In this document: positions 1-5,328 of the stretch, piece by piece | How positions within the stretch are numbered: the stretch's first letter is position 1 | Layout of the letters: each line of letters opens with the position of its first letter | From: Oscillospiraceae bacterium | Lineage (GTDB): Bacteria > Bacillota > Clostridia > Oscillospirales > Oscillospiraceae | Direction of reading: 5' to 3' | Assembly (NCBI GenBank): GCA_020866945.1 | Contig: JAJBVW010000012.1 | Coordinates: 1-5,328, forward strand | Length of the DNA: 5,328 nucleotides | Notes under the pieces: generated by a model | What the model was told of the DNA's origin: nothing | Databases searched by the model: none | The model's input: the letters and a program-made list of their open reading frames with translations, nothing else | Translations under genes and position numbers: made by a program

Positions 1-470
1 CGGAGCACCCCCACAACCCCGGGGCCATTGCCCGCACCTGCGCCGCCACGGGCGCAAGCCTCCACCTGAGAAAGCCCCTGGGCTTCGATATATCCGACGC
101 CGCCGTGCGCCGGGCCGGACTGGACTACTGGCATTTGGTGGACGTCCACGTCTATGAGGACTTTGACCAATACCTGCGGGAGAACGGGGACGAGGATTTG
201 TGGCTGCTCTCCACCAAGGCCCCCAGAAGCTATGCGGAGGCGGATTTTGGCGCGGATGTGTCCGTGCTGTTCGGACGGGAGCCCTCCGGCCTGCCGGAGG
301 AGATCATGGAGCGCTATCGCAGCCGCTGCGTCCGCATCCCCATGAAGCCACGGGCCAGGAGCCTGAATCTCTCAAGCTCCGCGGCTATCATCCTGTATGA
401 CGTCCTCCGCCGCCAGGGCTTTCCCGGCCTTCTGGAAACGGGCATCATGGCGGTGGGCGAGGAGCCTTGA
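1..470 (+). CDS. trmL: tRNA (cytidine(34)-2'-O)-methyltransferase, TrmL/YibK type, 5' partial
   Basis: This gene encodes a SPOUT-superfamily methyltransferase. The TrmL family uses S-adenosylmethionine to methylate the ribose 2'-O of the wobble base (C34/U34) in certain leucine tRNAs in the cytoplasm. The reading frame is open from base 3 to the TGA at 468-470, giving 155 visible residues. Family members are about 150-160 residues, so only the first few residues are missing and the true start lies left of the window. Visible motifs are HPHNPGAIARTCAATG at the start (motif 1, with the conserved Arg), LGF and RAGLDYW soon after, VLFGREPSGLPEE (motif 2), and the C-terminal knot motif IPMKPRARSLNLSSSAA with an ILYDVLR helix (motif 3), which builds the cofactor pocket. 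The internal GTG at 105 is not the start because homology extends upstream of it. Motif 1 reads NPGA where NTGN is usual. The next gene, pgk, follows after 58 nt; co-transcription is possible but unproven. Confidence 0.93.
   Translation, partial: EHPHNPGAIARTCAATGASLHLRKPLGFDISDAAVRRAGLDYWHLVDVHVYEDFDQYLRENGDEDLWLLSTKAPRSYAEADFGADVSVLFGREPSGLPEEIMERYRSRCVRIPMKPRARSLNLSSSAAIILYDVLRRQGFPGLLETGIMAVGEEP
283..300 (+). repeat. GC-rich inverted repeat inside trmL
   Basis: CCTCCGGCCTGCCGGAGG consists of two perfect 8-nt complementary arms around CT. In RNA it could form a stable hairpin of about 7 bp with a tetraloop. It encodes part of the conserved motif 2 (PSGLPE), so protein constraint plus GC-rich codon choice may fully explain it. 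No T-run follows, so it is not a terminator. Confidence 0.4.
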
Positions 471-513
471 CCATTTTGGAATACCTGGCAATCGTGCCTA
501 TTCATATATCAAA

Positions 514-520
514 TAGGAGG
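514..520 (+). promoter_or_regulatory. Ribosome binding site of pgk
   Basis: TAGGAGG is a near-perfect Shine-Dalgarno sequence ending 8 nt before the ATG at 529. It fixes the pgk start. It lies at the end of the only AT-rich patch between trmL and pgk (about 499-515). Confidence 0.85.
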
Positions 521-528
521 ATACGACC

Positions 529-1722
529 ATGAATTACAGCAAGAAGAATGTGACGCAAATCGACGTCCAGGGGAAGAAGGTTCTGCTTCGGTGCGACTTT
601 AACGTCCCTCAGGACAAGGCCACCGGGGCCATCACCGATGACAAGCGCATCCGGGCGGCCCTTCCCACCATCCAGTACCTGCTGGAGCATAAGGCCGCCG
701 TCGTCGCCTGCTCCCACCTGGGCAAGCCCAAGGGGACATGGAAGGAATCCCTGACCCTGGCCCCTGTGGCGGAACGTCTCCAGGAGCTGCTGGGCCAGCC
801 GGTGATTTTCGCAAAGGACATCGTCGGCGAGGACGCGAAGGCCAAGGCCGCCGCTTTGCAGCCCGGCCAGATCATGCTGCTGGAAAATCTTCGCTTTGAC
901 CCCCGCGAGGAGAAAAATGACCCCTCCTTCGCAAAGGAGCTGGCGGAGTTTGGAGAGATTTATGTTTCGGACGCCTTCGGCACCGTTCACCGCGCCCATG
1001 CGTCCACGGCGGGCGTCGCGGCCTATCTGCCGGCGGTCTCCGGCTTCCTGATTGGCCGGGAGCTTGAGGTGATGGGCAAGGCGCTGGACGACCCCGCCCG
1101 GCCCTTCGTGGCCATTCTGGGCGGCGCGAAGGTCTCCGACAAGATTGCCGTTATCGAGAACCTTCTGAACAAGGCGGATAAGATACTGATTGGCGGCGGC
1201 ATGGCCTATACCTTCATCAAGGCCCAGGGCTGCGGCGTCGGCTCCAGCCTTTTGGAGGCGGATAAAATAGAATTTGCCGCACAGATGATAGACGAGGCCA
1301 AGGCCAAGGGTGTTGAGCTGCTGCTGCCGGTGGATACCATAGTGGCGGACAGCTTTGCCGCGGACGCGGCGGCGCAGACCGTGGGCGTGGACGCCATCCC
1401 GGAGGGGTGGATGGGCCTGGACATCGGGCCGAAGACCGTCGAGGCGTTCGAGAAGGCCATCGCCGGCGCGGGAACTATCGTCTGGAACGGGCCTATGGGC
1501 GTGTTCGAGTTCGAGCGCTTTGCGGAGGGTACACGGGCCGTGGCCCGCGCCGTGGCGCAGTCCGGCGGCGTGAGCATTGTCGGCGGCGGCGATTCCGCGA
1601 CGGCGGTGGAGCAGCTCGGCTTTGCCGATAAGATTACCCATATTTCCACCGGCGGCGGCGCGAGCCTCGAGTTCTTGGAGGGCAAGGAGCTGCCCGGCGT
1701 GGCCTGCCTGATGGATGAGTGA
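529..1722 (+). CDS. pgk: Phosphoglycerate kinase
   Basis: Pgk transfers the acyl phosphate of 1,3-bisphosphoglycerate to ADP, giving 3-phosphoglycerate and ATP, the first substrate-level phosphorylation of glycolysis; it is a soluble, usually monomeric enzyme. The product is 397 residues, the normal bacterial length. The N-terminal substrate domain shows R21-C-D23-F-N25-V-P, then DDKRIRAALPTI with R40, then H63-LGKPKG. LLENLRF with an EE pair, SDAFGTVHRAHAS and GFLIGREL follow. The nucleotide domain shows AILGGAKVSDKI, ILIGGGMAYTF, LLLPVD, DIGPKT, IVWNGPMGVFE, GGGDSATAVE and finally HISTGGGASLEFLEGKELPG. The Lys in HLGKPKG replaces the Arg of HLGRPKG seen in many other bacteria; I recall this form from clostridia. 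The ATG has a strong ribosome binding site. The TGA stop is followed after 3 nt by the tpiA ATG, in the same reading frame. No truncation or frameshift is seen. Confidence 0.98.
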   Translation: MNYSKKNVTQIDVQGKKVLLRCDFNVPQDKATGAITDDKRIRAALPTIQYLLEHKAAVVACSHLGKPKGTWKESLTLAPVAERLQELLGQPVIFAKDIVGEDAKAKAAALQPGQIMLLENLRFDPREEKNDPSFAKELAEFGEIYVSDAFGTVHRAHASTAGVAAYLPAVSGFLIGRELEVMGKALDDPARPFVAILGGAKVSDKIAVIENLLNKADKILIGGGMAYTFIKAQGCGVGSSLLEADKIEFAAQMIDEAKAKGVELLLPVDTIVADSFAADAAAQTVGVDAIPEGWMGLDIGPKTVEAFEKAIAGAGTIVWNGPMGVFEFERFAEGTRAVARAVAQSGGVSIVGGGDSATAVEQLGFADKITHISTGGGASLEFLEGKELPGVACLMDE

Positions 1723-1725
1723 GCT

Positions 1726-2499
1726 ATGGACAAGAAAAATCGTAAGCCGCTGATTGCGGGCAACTGGAAAATGAATAAGCTGGCCTCCGAGTCGCTGAGC
1801 TTTTGGTCTCAGCTCCGGCAGGCGATAAAGCTCTCCCCGGACGTGGAGGGGGCGCTGTGCGTGCCCTTCCCCCTGATACCCGCCATGCAGGCTGCAATGG
1901 GGGACTGCCCCATCCTTGTGGTGGCTCAGCACGTATCAAGCCACGAGGCGGGCGCTTATACAGGAGAGGTCTCCGCCGCCATGCTGGCGGATTTGGGCGT
2001 GGCCTATGGCATCGTGGGCCACTCTGAGCGCCGCACCTATCACGGGGAGACGGACGCGCTTGTAAATCAAAAGCTCCTGGCCCTGCTGCGGGCCGGAATA
2101 GCCCCCATTCTCTGCGTGGGGGAGAGCCTGGAGCAGCGGGATGCCGGGCAGACGCTGGACTTCGTGGAGAGCCAGGTGCGCAATGGACTGAAGGACGTGC
2201 CGGAGGCGGAGCGGGGCCGCGTTATCGTGGCCTATGAGCCGATATGGGCCATCGGCACAGGCCGCACGGCCACGGCAGAGCAGGCCCAGGAGGTCTGCGG
2301 CCATATCCGCGCCGTGCTGGGGGAGCTATTCGGGGACGAGACGGCCCGGCATATCCGCGTCCTCTACGGCGGCAGCATGAATGGGAAAAACGCCGCGTCC
2401 CTGCTGGCGAAGCCGGACATCGACGGGGGCCTTATCGGCGGCGCGAGCCTGAAGCCGCTGGAATTTGCGGATATTATCGGAGCGGCCAATGAAGGATAA
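1726..2499 (+). CDS. tpiA: Triose-phosphate isomerase
   Basis: TpiA interconverts dihydroxyacetone phosphate and glyceraldehyde 3-phosphate; it is a cytoplasmic TIM barrel, normally a dimer. The 257 residues match the family (about 250). Catalytic residues are all visible: N13 and K15 in AGNWKMN, the electrophile H99 in GIVGHSERR, and the base E171 in AYEPIWAIGTG, which leads into the mobile loop 6 (about 172-182). The phosphate-binding LYGGSMN and IGGASLKP motifs lie near the C-terminus. Two mild variations are seen: AQH at 67-69 where AQN is commonest, and loop 6 reading GTGRTAT where GTGKTAT is commonest. The start is 3 nt after the pgk stop. Only a weak ribosome binding site (GGATGAG, overlapping the pgk end) precedes it, so translation is probably coupled to pgk. 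Its end overlaps the gpmI start by 11 nt. Confidence 0.98.
   Translation: MDKKNRKPLIAGNWKMNKLASESLSFWSQLRQAIKLSPDVEGALCVPFPLIPAMQAAMGDCPILVVAQHVSSHEAGAYTGEVSAAMLADLGVAYGIVGHSERRTYHGETDALVNQKLLALLRAGIAPILCVGESLEQRDAGQTLDFVESQVRNGLKDVPEAERGRVIVAYEPIWAIGTGRTATAEQAQEVCGHIRAVLGELFGDETARHIRVLYGGSMNGKNAASLLAKPDIDGGLIGGASLKPLEFADIIGAANEG
2479..2482 (+). promoter_or_regulatory. Ribosome binding site that decides the gpmI start
   Basis: GGAG lies 6 nt before the ATG at 2489, inside the last codons of tpiA. It supports ATG 2489 as the start over the in-frame TTG at 2465, which would add eight non-homologous residues and has no comparable site. Confidence 0.6.
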
Positions 2500-4018
2500 A
2501 CGACCTGTCGTACTGCTGATTATGGACGGCTTCGGCCTTGTGGAGCCGTCGGACATAAACGCCATCTCCCTCGCGAAGACCCCGGTGCTGGACGGCCTTT
2601 TTGCCGCCTGCCCCCATACGGAGCTGCAAGCCAGCGGGGAGGACGTGGGCCTGCCCGCCGGGCAGATCGGCAACTCCGAGGTGGGCCACACCAACATCGG
2701 TGCAGGCCGGGTGGTCTATCAGGATCTACCCCGGATAAGCCGGGCGGTGGCGGACGGGAGCTTCTTTGAAAATCCCGCCTATGCCGCCGCCATGGATGAG
2801 GCCGCCCAGACCGGCCACCCCGTTCACGTGTTGGGCCTTCTGTCCGACGGCGGTGTTCACAGCCACATTAGCCATCTTTTCGCCCTGGTGGAAATGGCCA
2901 AGCGGCGGGGCGTGAAGCAGTGCTATGTCCATGCTTTTTTAGATGGACGGGACGTGCCGCCCGCCTCCGGCGCGGGCTATGTGCGGGCGCTGGAGGAGGA
3001 ATTTGCCCGCCTGGGCTATGGCCGCCTTGCCACGGTGCAGGGCCGGTTTTGGGCCATGGACAGAGACAAGCGCTGGGAGCGGCTGGAACGGGCCTACCGT
3101 GCCATCGTCTGCGGCGAGGGAATACAGAACCCGGACGGCGTTCAGGCGGTGGAAAACAGCTATGCCGCCGGCGTGACCGACGAGTTTGTGGAGCCGGTGG
3201 TCTGTGACCCGGCGGGGCTTGTGTCCCCTGGGGATAGCGTCATCTTTTTGAACTTCCGACCAGACCGGGCCAGGGAGATGACCTGGGCGCTGATGAAGCC
3301 GGACTTTGACGGCTTCCAGCGGCCAAAGGGCTTTTTTCCGCTGCACTATGTATGCACGGCCCAATATGACGAGACCATGACGGAGCTGCCCGTAGCCTTC
3401 CCGCCGGAGACCATCGAGGATACCTTTGGGGAGCTTCTCAGCCGTATGGGAAAGACCCAGCTTCGTATTGCGGAGACGGAAAAATACGCTCATGTGACCT
3501 TCTTCTTTAACGGCGGCGTGGAGCGGGAAAGCCCAGGGGAGGATCGGGTGCTTGTTCCCTCTCCCAAGGAGTTTCCCACCTATGACCTTATCCCGGAAAT
3601 GAGCGCCTATGCCGTCACGGAAAAGGCGGTGGAGCGTATTGCCTCCGGGGCCTATGACGCGGTTATCATGAACCTTGCCAACTGCGACATGGTGGGCCAT
3701 ACCGGCGATTTGAACGCGGCGATTAAGGCTGTGGAAACAGTAGATACCTGTGTGGGCCGGGTACAGGCGGCGGTGGAGCAGGCGGGCGGCATTCTGCTTG
3801 TGACCGCCGACCACGGCAACGCCGACTGTATGCGCCTGCCGGACGGCACGCCCCACACCGCCCACACCACGAACCCGGTGCCGCTGATTTTGGTTGGCGG
3901 GGGAGATGTAAAGCTGAAGCCTGGCCGCTTGGCGGACATCGCGCCCACTATGCTGGCGCTGATGGGGCTGGAGCAGCCGGAGAAAATGACCGGCGAGAGC
4001 CTGATTTTAAAATCATAA
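2489..4018 (+). CDS. gpmI: 2,3-bisphosphoglycerate-independent phosphoglycerate mutase
   Basis: GpmI interconverts 3- and 2-phosphoglycerate through a phosphoserine intermediate with two Mn2+ ions; it belongs to the alkaline phosphatase superfamily and is unrelated to the cofactor-dependent GpmA. The 509 residues match the family (about 510). By analogy with the Geobacillus enzyme, one metal site is D13 (LLIMDGFG), the nucleophile S63 (GNSEVGH), D441 and H442 (TADHGNAD). The other is D400 and H404 (NCDMVGHTG) with H459 (HTAHTTNPVP). Substrate residues are H124 (GGVHSH), R154-D155 (DGRDVPP), R186 and R192 (GRFWAMDRDKRWER), R257 and R260 (NFRPDRAR) and K332 (ETEKYAHVTFF). The central part between the two phosphatase halves is the inserted transferase domain. 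The start at ATG 2489 lies within tpiA, overlapping it by 11 nt, which suggests translational coupling. Enzymes of this type in endospore formers are Mn2+- and pH-sensitive, but whether that applies here is unknown. The gene ends in a small AT-rich palindrome. Confidence 0.98.
   Translation: MKDKRPVVLLIMDGFGLVEPSDINAISLAKTPVLDGLFAACPHTELQASGEDVGLPAGQIGNSEVGHTNIGAGRVVYQDLPRISRAVADGSFFENPAYAAAMDEAAQTGHPVHVLGLLSDGGVHSHISHLFALVEMAKRRGVKQCYVHAFLDGRDVPPASGAGYVRALEEEFARLGYGRLATVQGRFWAMDRDKRWERLERAYRAIVCGEGIQNPDGVQAVENSYAAGVTDEFVEPVVCDPAGLVSPGDSVIFLNFRPDRAREMTWALMKPDFDGFQRPKGFFPLHYVCTAQYDETMTELPVAFPPETIEDTFGELLSRMGKTQLRIAETEKYAHVTFFFNGGVERESPGEDRVLVPSPKEFPTYDLIPEMSAYAVTEKAVERIASGAYDAVIMNLANCDMVGHTGDLNAAIKAVETVDTCVGRVQAAVEQAGGILLVTADHGNADCMRLPDGTPHTAHTTNPVPLILVGGGDVKLKPGRLADIAPTMLALMGLEQPEKMTGESLILKS
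4002..4015. repeat. 14-bp perfect palindrome at the end of gpmI
   Basis: TGATTTTAAAATCA is a perfect two-fold symmetric sequence covering the last sense codons of gpmI (Leu-Ile-Leu-Lys-Ser), just before the TAA. It is AT-only in its core, so it is not an intrinsic terminator. It lacks the central CG of a CcpA cre site. Its half-sites TGAT/ATCA are separated by 6 nt, not the 4 nt of an FNR box. It may be chance or an operator-like site for eno; only the symmetry is observed. Confidence 0.4.
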
Positions 4019-4043
4019 GCAAACCTTATTAAATTGTATGATG

Positions 4044-4049
4044 AAGGAG
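4044..4049 (+). promoter_or_regulatory. Ribosome binding site of eno
   Basis: AAGGAG is a strong Shine-Dalgarno sequence 5 nt before the ATG at 4055, within the 36-nt AT-rich gap after gpmI. Two ATGs just upstream (4038 and 4041) are in other frames, so they cannot be the eno start. Unlike tpiA and gpmI, eno therefore has its own strong initiation site. Confidence 0.8.
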
Positions 4050-4054
4050 CAGCT

Positions 4055-5328
4055 ATGAAAGACTATTTTGAGATTGAGGACGTAATGGGCCGGGAGATAC
4101 TGGATTCCCGTGGCAACCCCACCGTGGAGGTGGAGGTCATGCTGGACGACGGCACGGTGGGCCGGGCGGCGGTGCCCTCCGGGGCCTCCACCGGCGTTCA
4201 CGAGGCCTGCGAGCTGCGGGACGGGGATAAGGCCCGCTATCTTGGCAAGGGCGTTCAGAACGCCGTCCAGAATGTGAACACGGAGATTGCCGAGTGCCTC
4301 CAGGGACTGAACGTGCTGGATCAGCCCTCCATCGACCGTGTGCTGATTGAGCTGGACGGCACGCCCAACAAGACTCGCCTGGGGGCCAACGCCATGCTGG
4401 GCGCCAGCCTTGCCTGCGCCCGCGCTGCGTCCAATGCCCTGGGCCTGCCCCTGTATCAGTATGTGGGCGGCTGCAACGCCAAGACCCTGCCGGTTCCCAT
4501 GATGAACGTCCTGAACGGCGGCGCTCACGCCACCGGCTCCAACGTGGACATCCAGGAGTTTATGATTATGCCCGTGGGGGCGGAGAGCTTCAAGGAGGCC
4601 CTGCGCTGGTGCGCGGAGGTGTTCCACACCCTGAAAAAGGTGGTGCCCGCCTCCGGCGTAGGCGACGAGGGCGGCTACGCCCCCAACCTGGACAGCGACG
4701 AGGACGCCCTCAAGGCCCTGGTGGCCGCCATCGAGAAGGCGGGCTATCGCCCCGGCGAGGATTTCATGATTGCCATCGACTGCGCCGTTTCCGACTGGTA
4801 TAGCAAGGAGGACGGCCTCTATCACCTGCCGAAGCGCGGCGTTACCATGTCCGCGGCGGATATGGTGGCGATGTATAAGGGCTTCTGCGAGAAATACCCC
4901 ATCATCTCCATCGAGGACGGCCTGGGCGAGGACGACTGGGACGGCTGGAAGCTGCTGACCGACGAGCTGGGCAGCAAGATTCAGCTCGTGGGCGACGACC
5001 TGTTCGTCACCAATGTGGAGCGCATCCAGACCGGCATCCAGAAGGGCGTTGCAAACTCCGTGCTGATAAAGCTCAACCAGATTGGCACCCTGACGGAGAC
5101 CCTGGACGCCATCCAGATTGCCCATCGGGCGGGCTATACGGCGGTCATCTCCCACCGCTCTGGCGAGACGGAGGACACCACCATTGCCGACCTGACCGTG
5201 GCCGTGAACGCGGGCCAGATCAAGACCGGCGCGCCCAGCCGCACCGACCGGGTTGCCAAGTACAACCAGCTCCTCCGCATTGAGGATGCGCTGTTCGAGG
5301 TTCCCCGCTACCTGGGCCGGGACTCCTT
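4055..5328 (+). CDS. eno: Enolase (phosphopyruvate hydratase), 3' partial
   Basis: Enolase dehydrates 2-phosphoglycerate to phosphoenolpyruvate using Mg2+; in bacteria it is a cytoplasmic dimer or octamer. The frame is open from the ATG at 4055 to the window edge, 424 complete codons plus two bases with no stop. The family is about 425-435 residues, so only the last few residues are missing. The N-terminal lid domain has REILDSRGNPTVEVEV and the mobile loop PSGASTG with S42. The barrel domain shows H158, E168 (VDIQEFMIMP), catalytic acid E205 (GVGDEGGYAPNL), metal ligands D242 (AIDCA), E287 (SIEDGL) and D314 (VGDDLFVTN), catalytic base K339 (LIKLNQIG), then H367 (SHRSGETEDTT) and K390 (GQIKTG), followed by PSRTDRVAKYNQLLRIED. 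Two small length changes lie near the active site: HATGSN is one residue longer than the usual HADNN, and the segment before VGDEGG is about four residues shorter than in E. coli. The gene follows gpmI after 36 nt and is probably the last glycolytic gene of the cluster, though what follows is not visible. Confidence 0.97.
   Translation, partial: MKDYFEIEDVMGREILDSRGNPTVEVEVMLDDGTVGRAAVPSGASTGVHEACELRDGDKARYLGKGVQNAVQNVNTEIAECLQGLNVLDQPSIDRVLIELDGTPNKTRLGANAMLGASLACARAASNALGLPLYQYVGGCNAKTLPVPMMNVLNGGAHATGSNVDIQEFMIMPVGAESFKEALRWCAEVFHTLKKVVPASGVGDEGGYAPNLDSDEDALKALVAAIEKAGYRPGEDFMIAIDCAVSDWYSKEDGLYHLPKRGVTMSAADMVAMYKGFCEKYPIISIEDGLGEDDWDGWKLLTDELGSKIQLVGDDLFVTNVERIQTGIQKGVANSVLIKLNQIGTLTETLDAIQIAHRAGYTAVISHRSGETEDTTIADLTVAVNAGQIKTGAPSRTDRVAKYNQLLRIEDALFEVPRYLGRDS

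Larger units (their letters stand above)
529..5328 (+). other. Lower-glycolysis gene cluster pgk-tpiA-gpmI-eno (probable operon)
   Basis: Four + strand genes for triose isomerization and the steps from 1,3-bisphosphoglycerate to phosphoenolpyruvate are joined by a 3-nt gap, an 11-nt overlap and a 36-nt gap, with no terminator-like hairpin between them. This order is the well-known Firmicute glycolytic operon (gap-pgk-tpi-gpmI-eno in Bacillus) without gap, which is not next to pgk here. Co-transcription is inferred from spacing. A shared promoter is expected upstream of pgk or further left of trmL, but I could not identify a good one. Confidence 0.85.

Noticed and set aside
486..499. TGGCAATCGTGCCT as a CcpA cre site or small terminator
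   Set aside because: The spacing is off by one base from the cre consensus and the match is poor. As a hairpin it has only a 4-bp GGCA/TGCC stem and no U-run, too weak for a terminator.
502..1932. Long open frame of 476 codons on the - strand opposite pgk and the start of tpiA
   Set aside because: Its translation is low-complexity and rich in Gly, Ala, His, Leu and Arg with no recognisable domain. It is the expected shadow of GC-rich codon use in an unambiguous pgk.
2465..2488. Earlier TTG start for gpmI adding eight residues
   Set aside because: The extra residues do not resemble the family N-terminus, which begins just before the LLIMDGFG motif. ATG 2489 has a GGAG at proper spacing and gives the usual length.
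2935..2940. T6 run in gpmI (another at about 3330-3335) as a slippage or terminator site
   Set aside because: The protein frame continues through both runs with the expected family sequence, no GC-rich hairpin precedes them, and six Ts encoding Phe/Leu codons is unremarkable.
2939..3865. Open frame of 308 codons on the - strand opposite gpmI
   Set aside because: It is antisense to the conserved active-site coding of gpmI, with no recognisable motif and no strong ribosome binding site noted.
4037..4042. TATGAT as a -10 box for an eno promoter
   Set aside because: It matches TATAAT at 5 of 6 positions, but there is no -35 at 16-18 nt and transcription would begin inside or after the eno ribosome binding site.
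4013..5155. Long open frame of 380 codons on the - strand opposite eno
   Set aside because: It has the same shadow-like composition, lies exactly opposite a well-conserved enolase and shows no domain.

Overview
The window is a GC-rich stretch (roughly 60% G+C by eye) of a bacterial chromosome that is almost wholly coding, with every real gene on the + strand. It holds the 3' part of a tRNA methyltransferase gene (trmL). After it comes a compact lower-glycolysis cluster in the order pgk, tpiA, gpmI, eno. The eno gene runs off the right edge only a few codons before its expected end. The gene order pgk-tpiA-gpmI-eno, the metal-dependent (cofactor-independent) mutase, the strong purine-rich Shine-Dalgarno sites and protein details such as the HLGKPKG motif in Pgk point to a Firmicute. 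With this base composition a GC-rich clostridial lineage such as the Oscillospiraceae (Flavonifractor/Oscillibacter-like gut anaerobes) is the best guess. That placement is an inference from memory of these families, not a database result.

Layout: 1-470 is trmL lacking its first few residues. 471-528 is a short gap with an AT-rich patch and a strong ribosome binding site. 529-1722 is pgk. 1726-2499 is tpiA, starting 3 nt after the pgk stop and in the same reading frame. 2489-4018 is gpmI, overlapping tpiA by 11 nt. 4019-4054 is a 36-nt AT-rich gap with a ribosome binding site. 4055-5328 is eno, 424 complete codons, open at the right edge. No gap exceeds 60 bases. No RNA gene, mobile element, CRISPR array or convincing terminator is visible.

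The four enzymes catalyse consecutive or adjoining steps. TpiA interconverts the triose phosphates, Pgk makes ATP and 3-phosphoglycerate, GpmI converts this to 2-phosphoglycerate, and Eno makes phosphoenolpyruvate. The tight spacing suggests one transcript with translational coupling of pgk-tpiA-gpmI. The usual first gene of this Firmicute operon, gap (often with the regulator cggR), is not present next to pgk; trmL sits there instead. All catalytic residues I could check in the five proteins are present.

This is essentially an ordinary core-metabolism region and I see no new system. The points worth a second look are modest: pgk and tpiA separated in frame by a single TGA (compare the Pgk-Tpi fusion of Thermotoga), a 14-bp perfect palindrome at the gpmI/eno junction, enolase indels next to the active site, a variant first motif in TrmL, and the missing gap gene.
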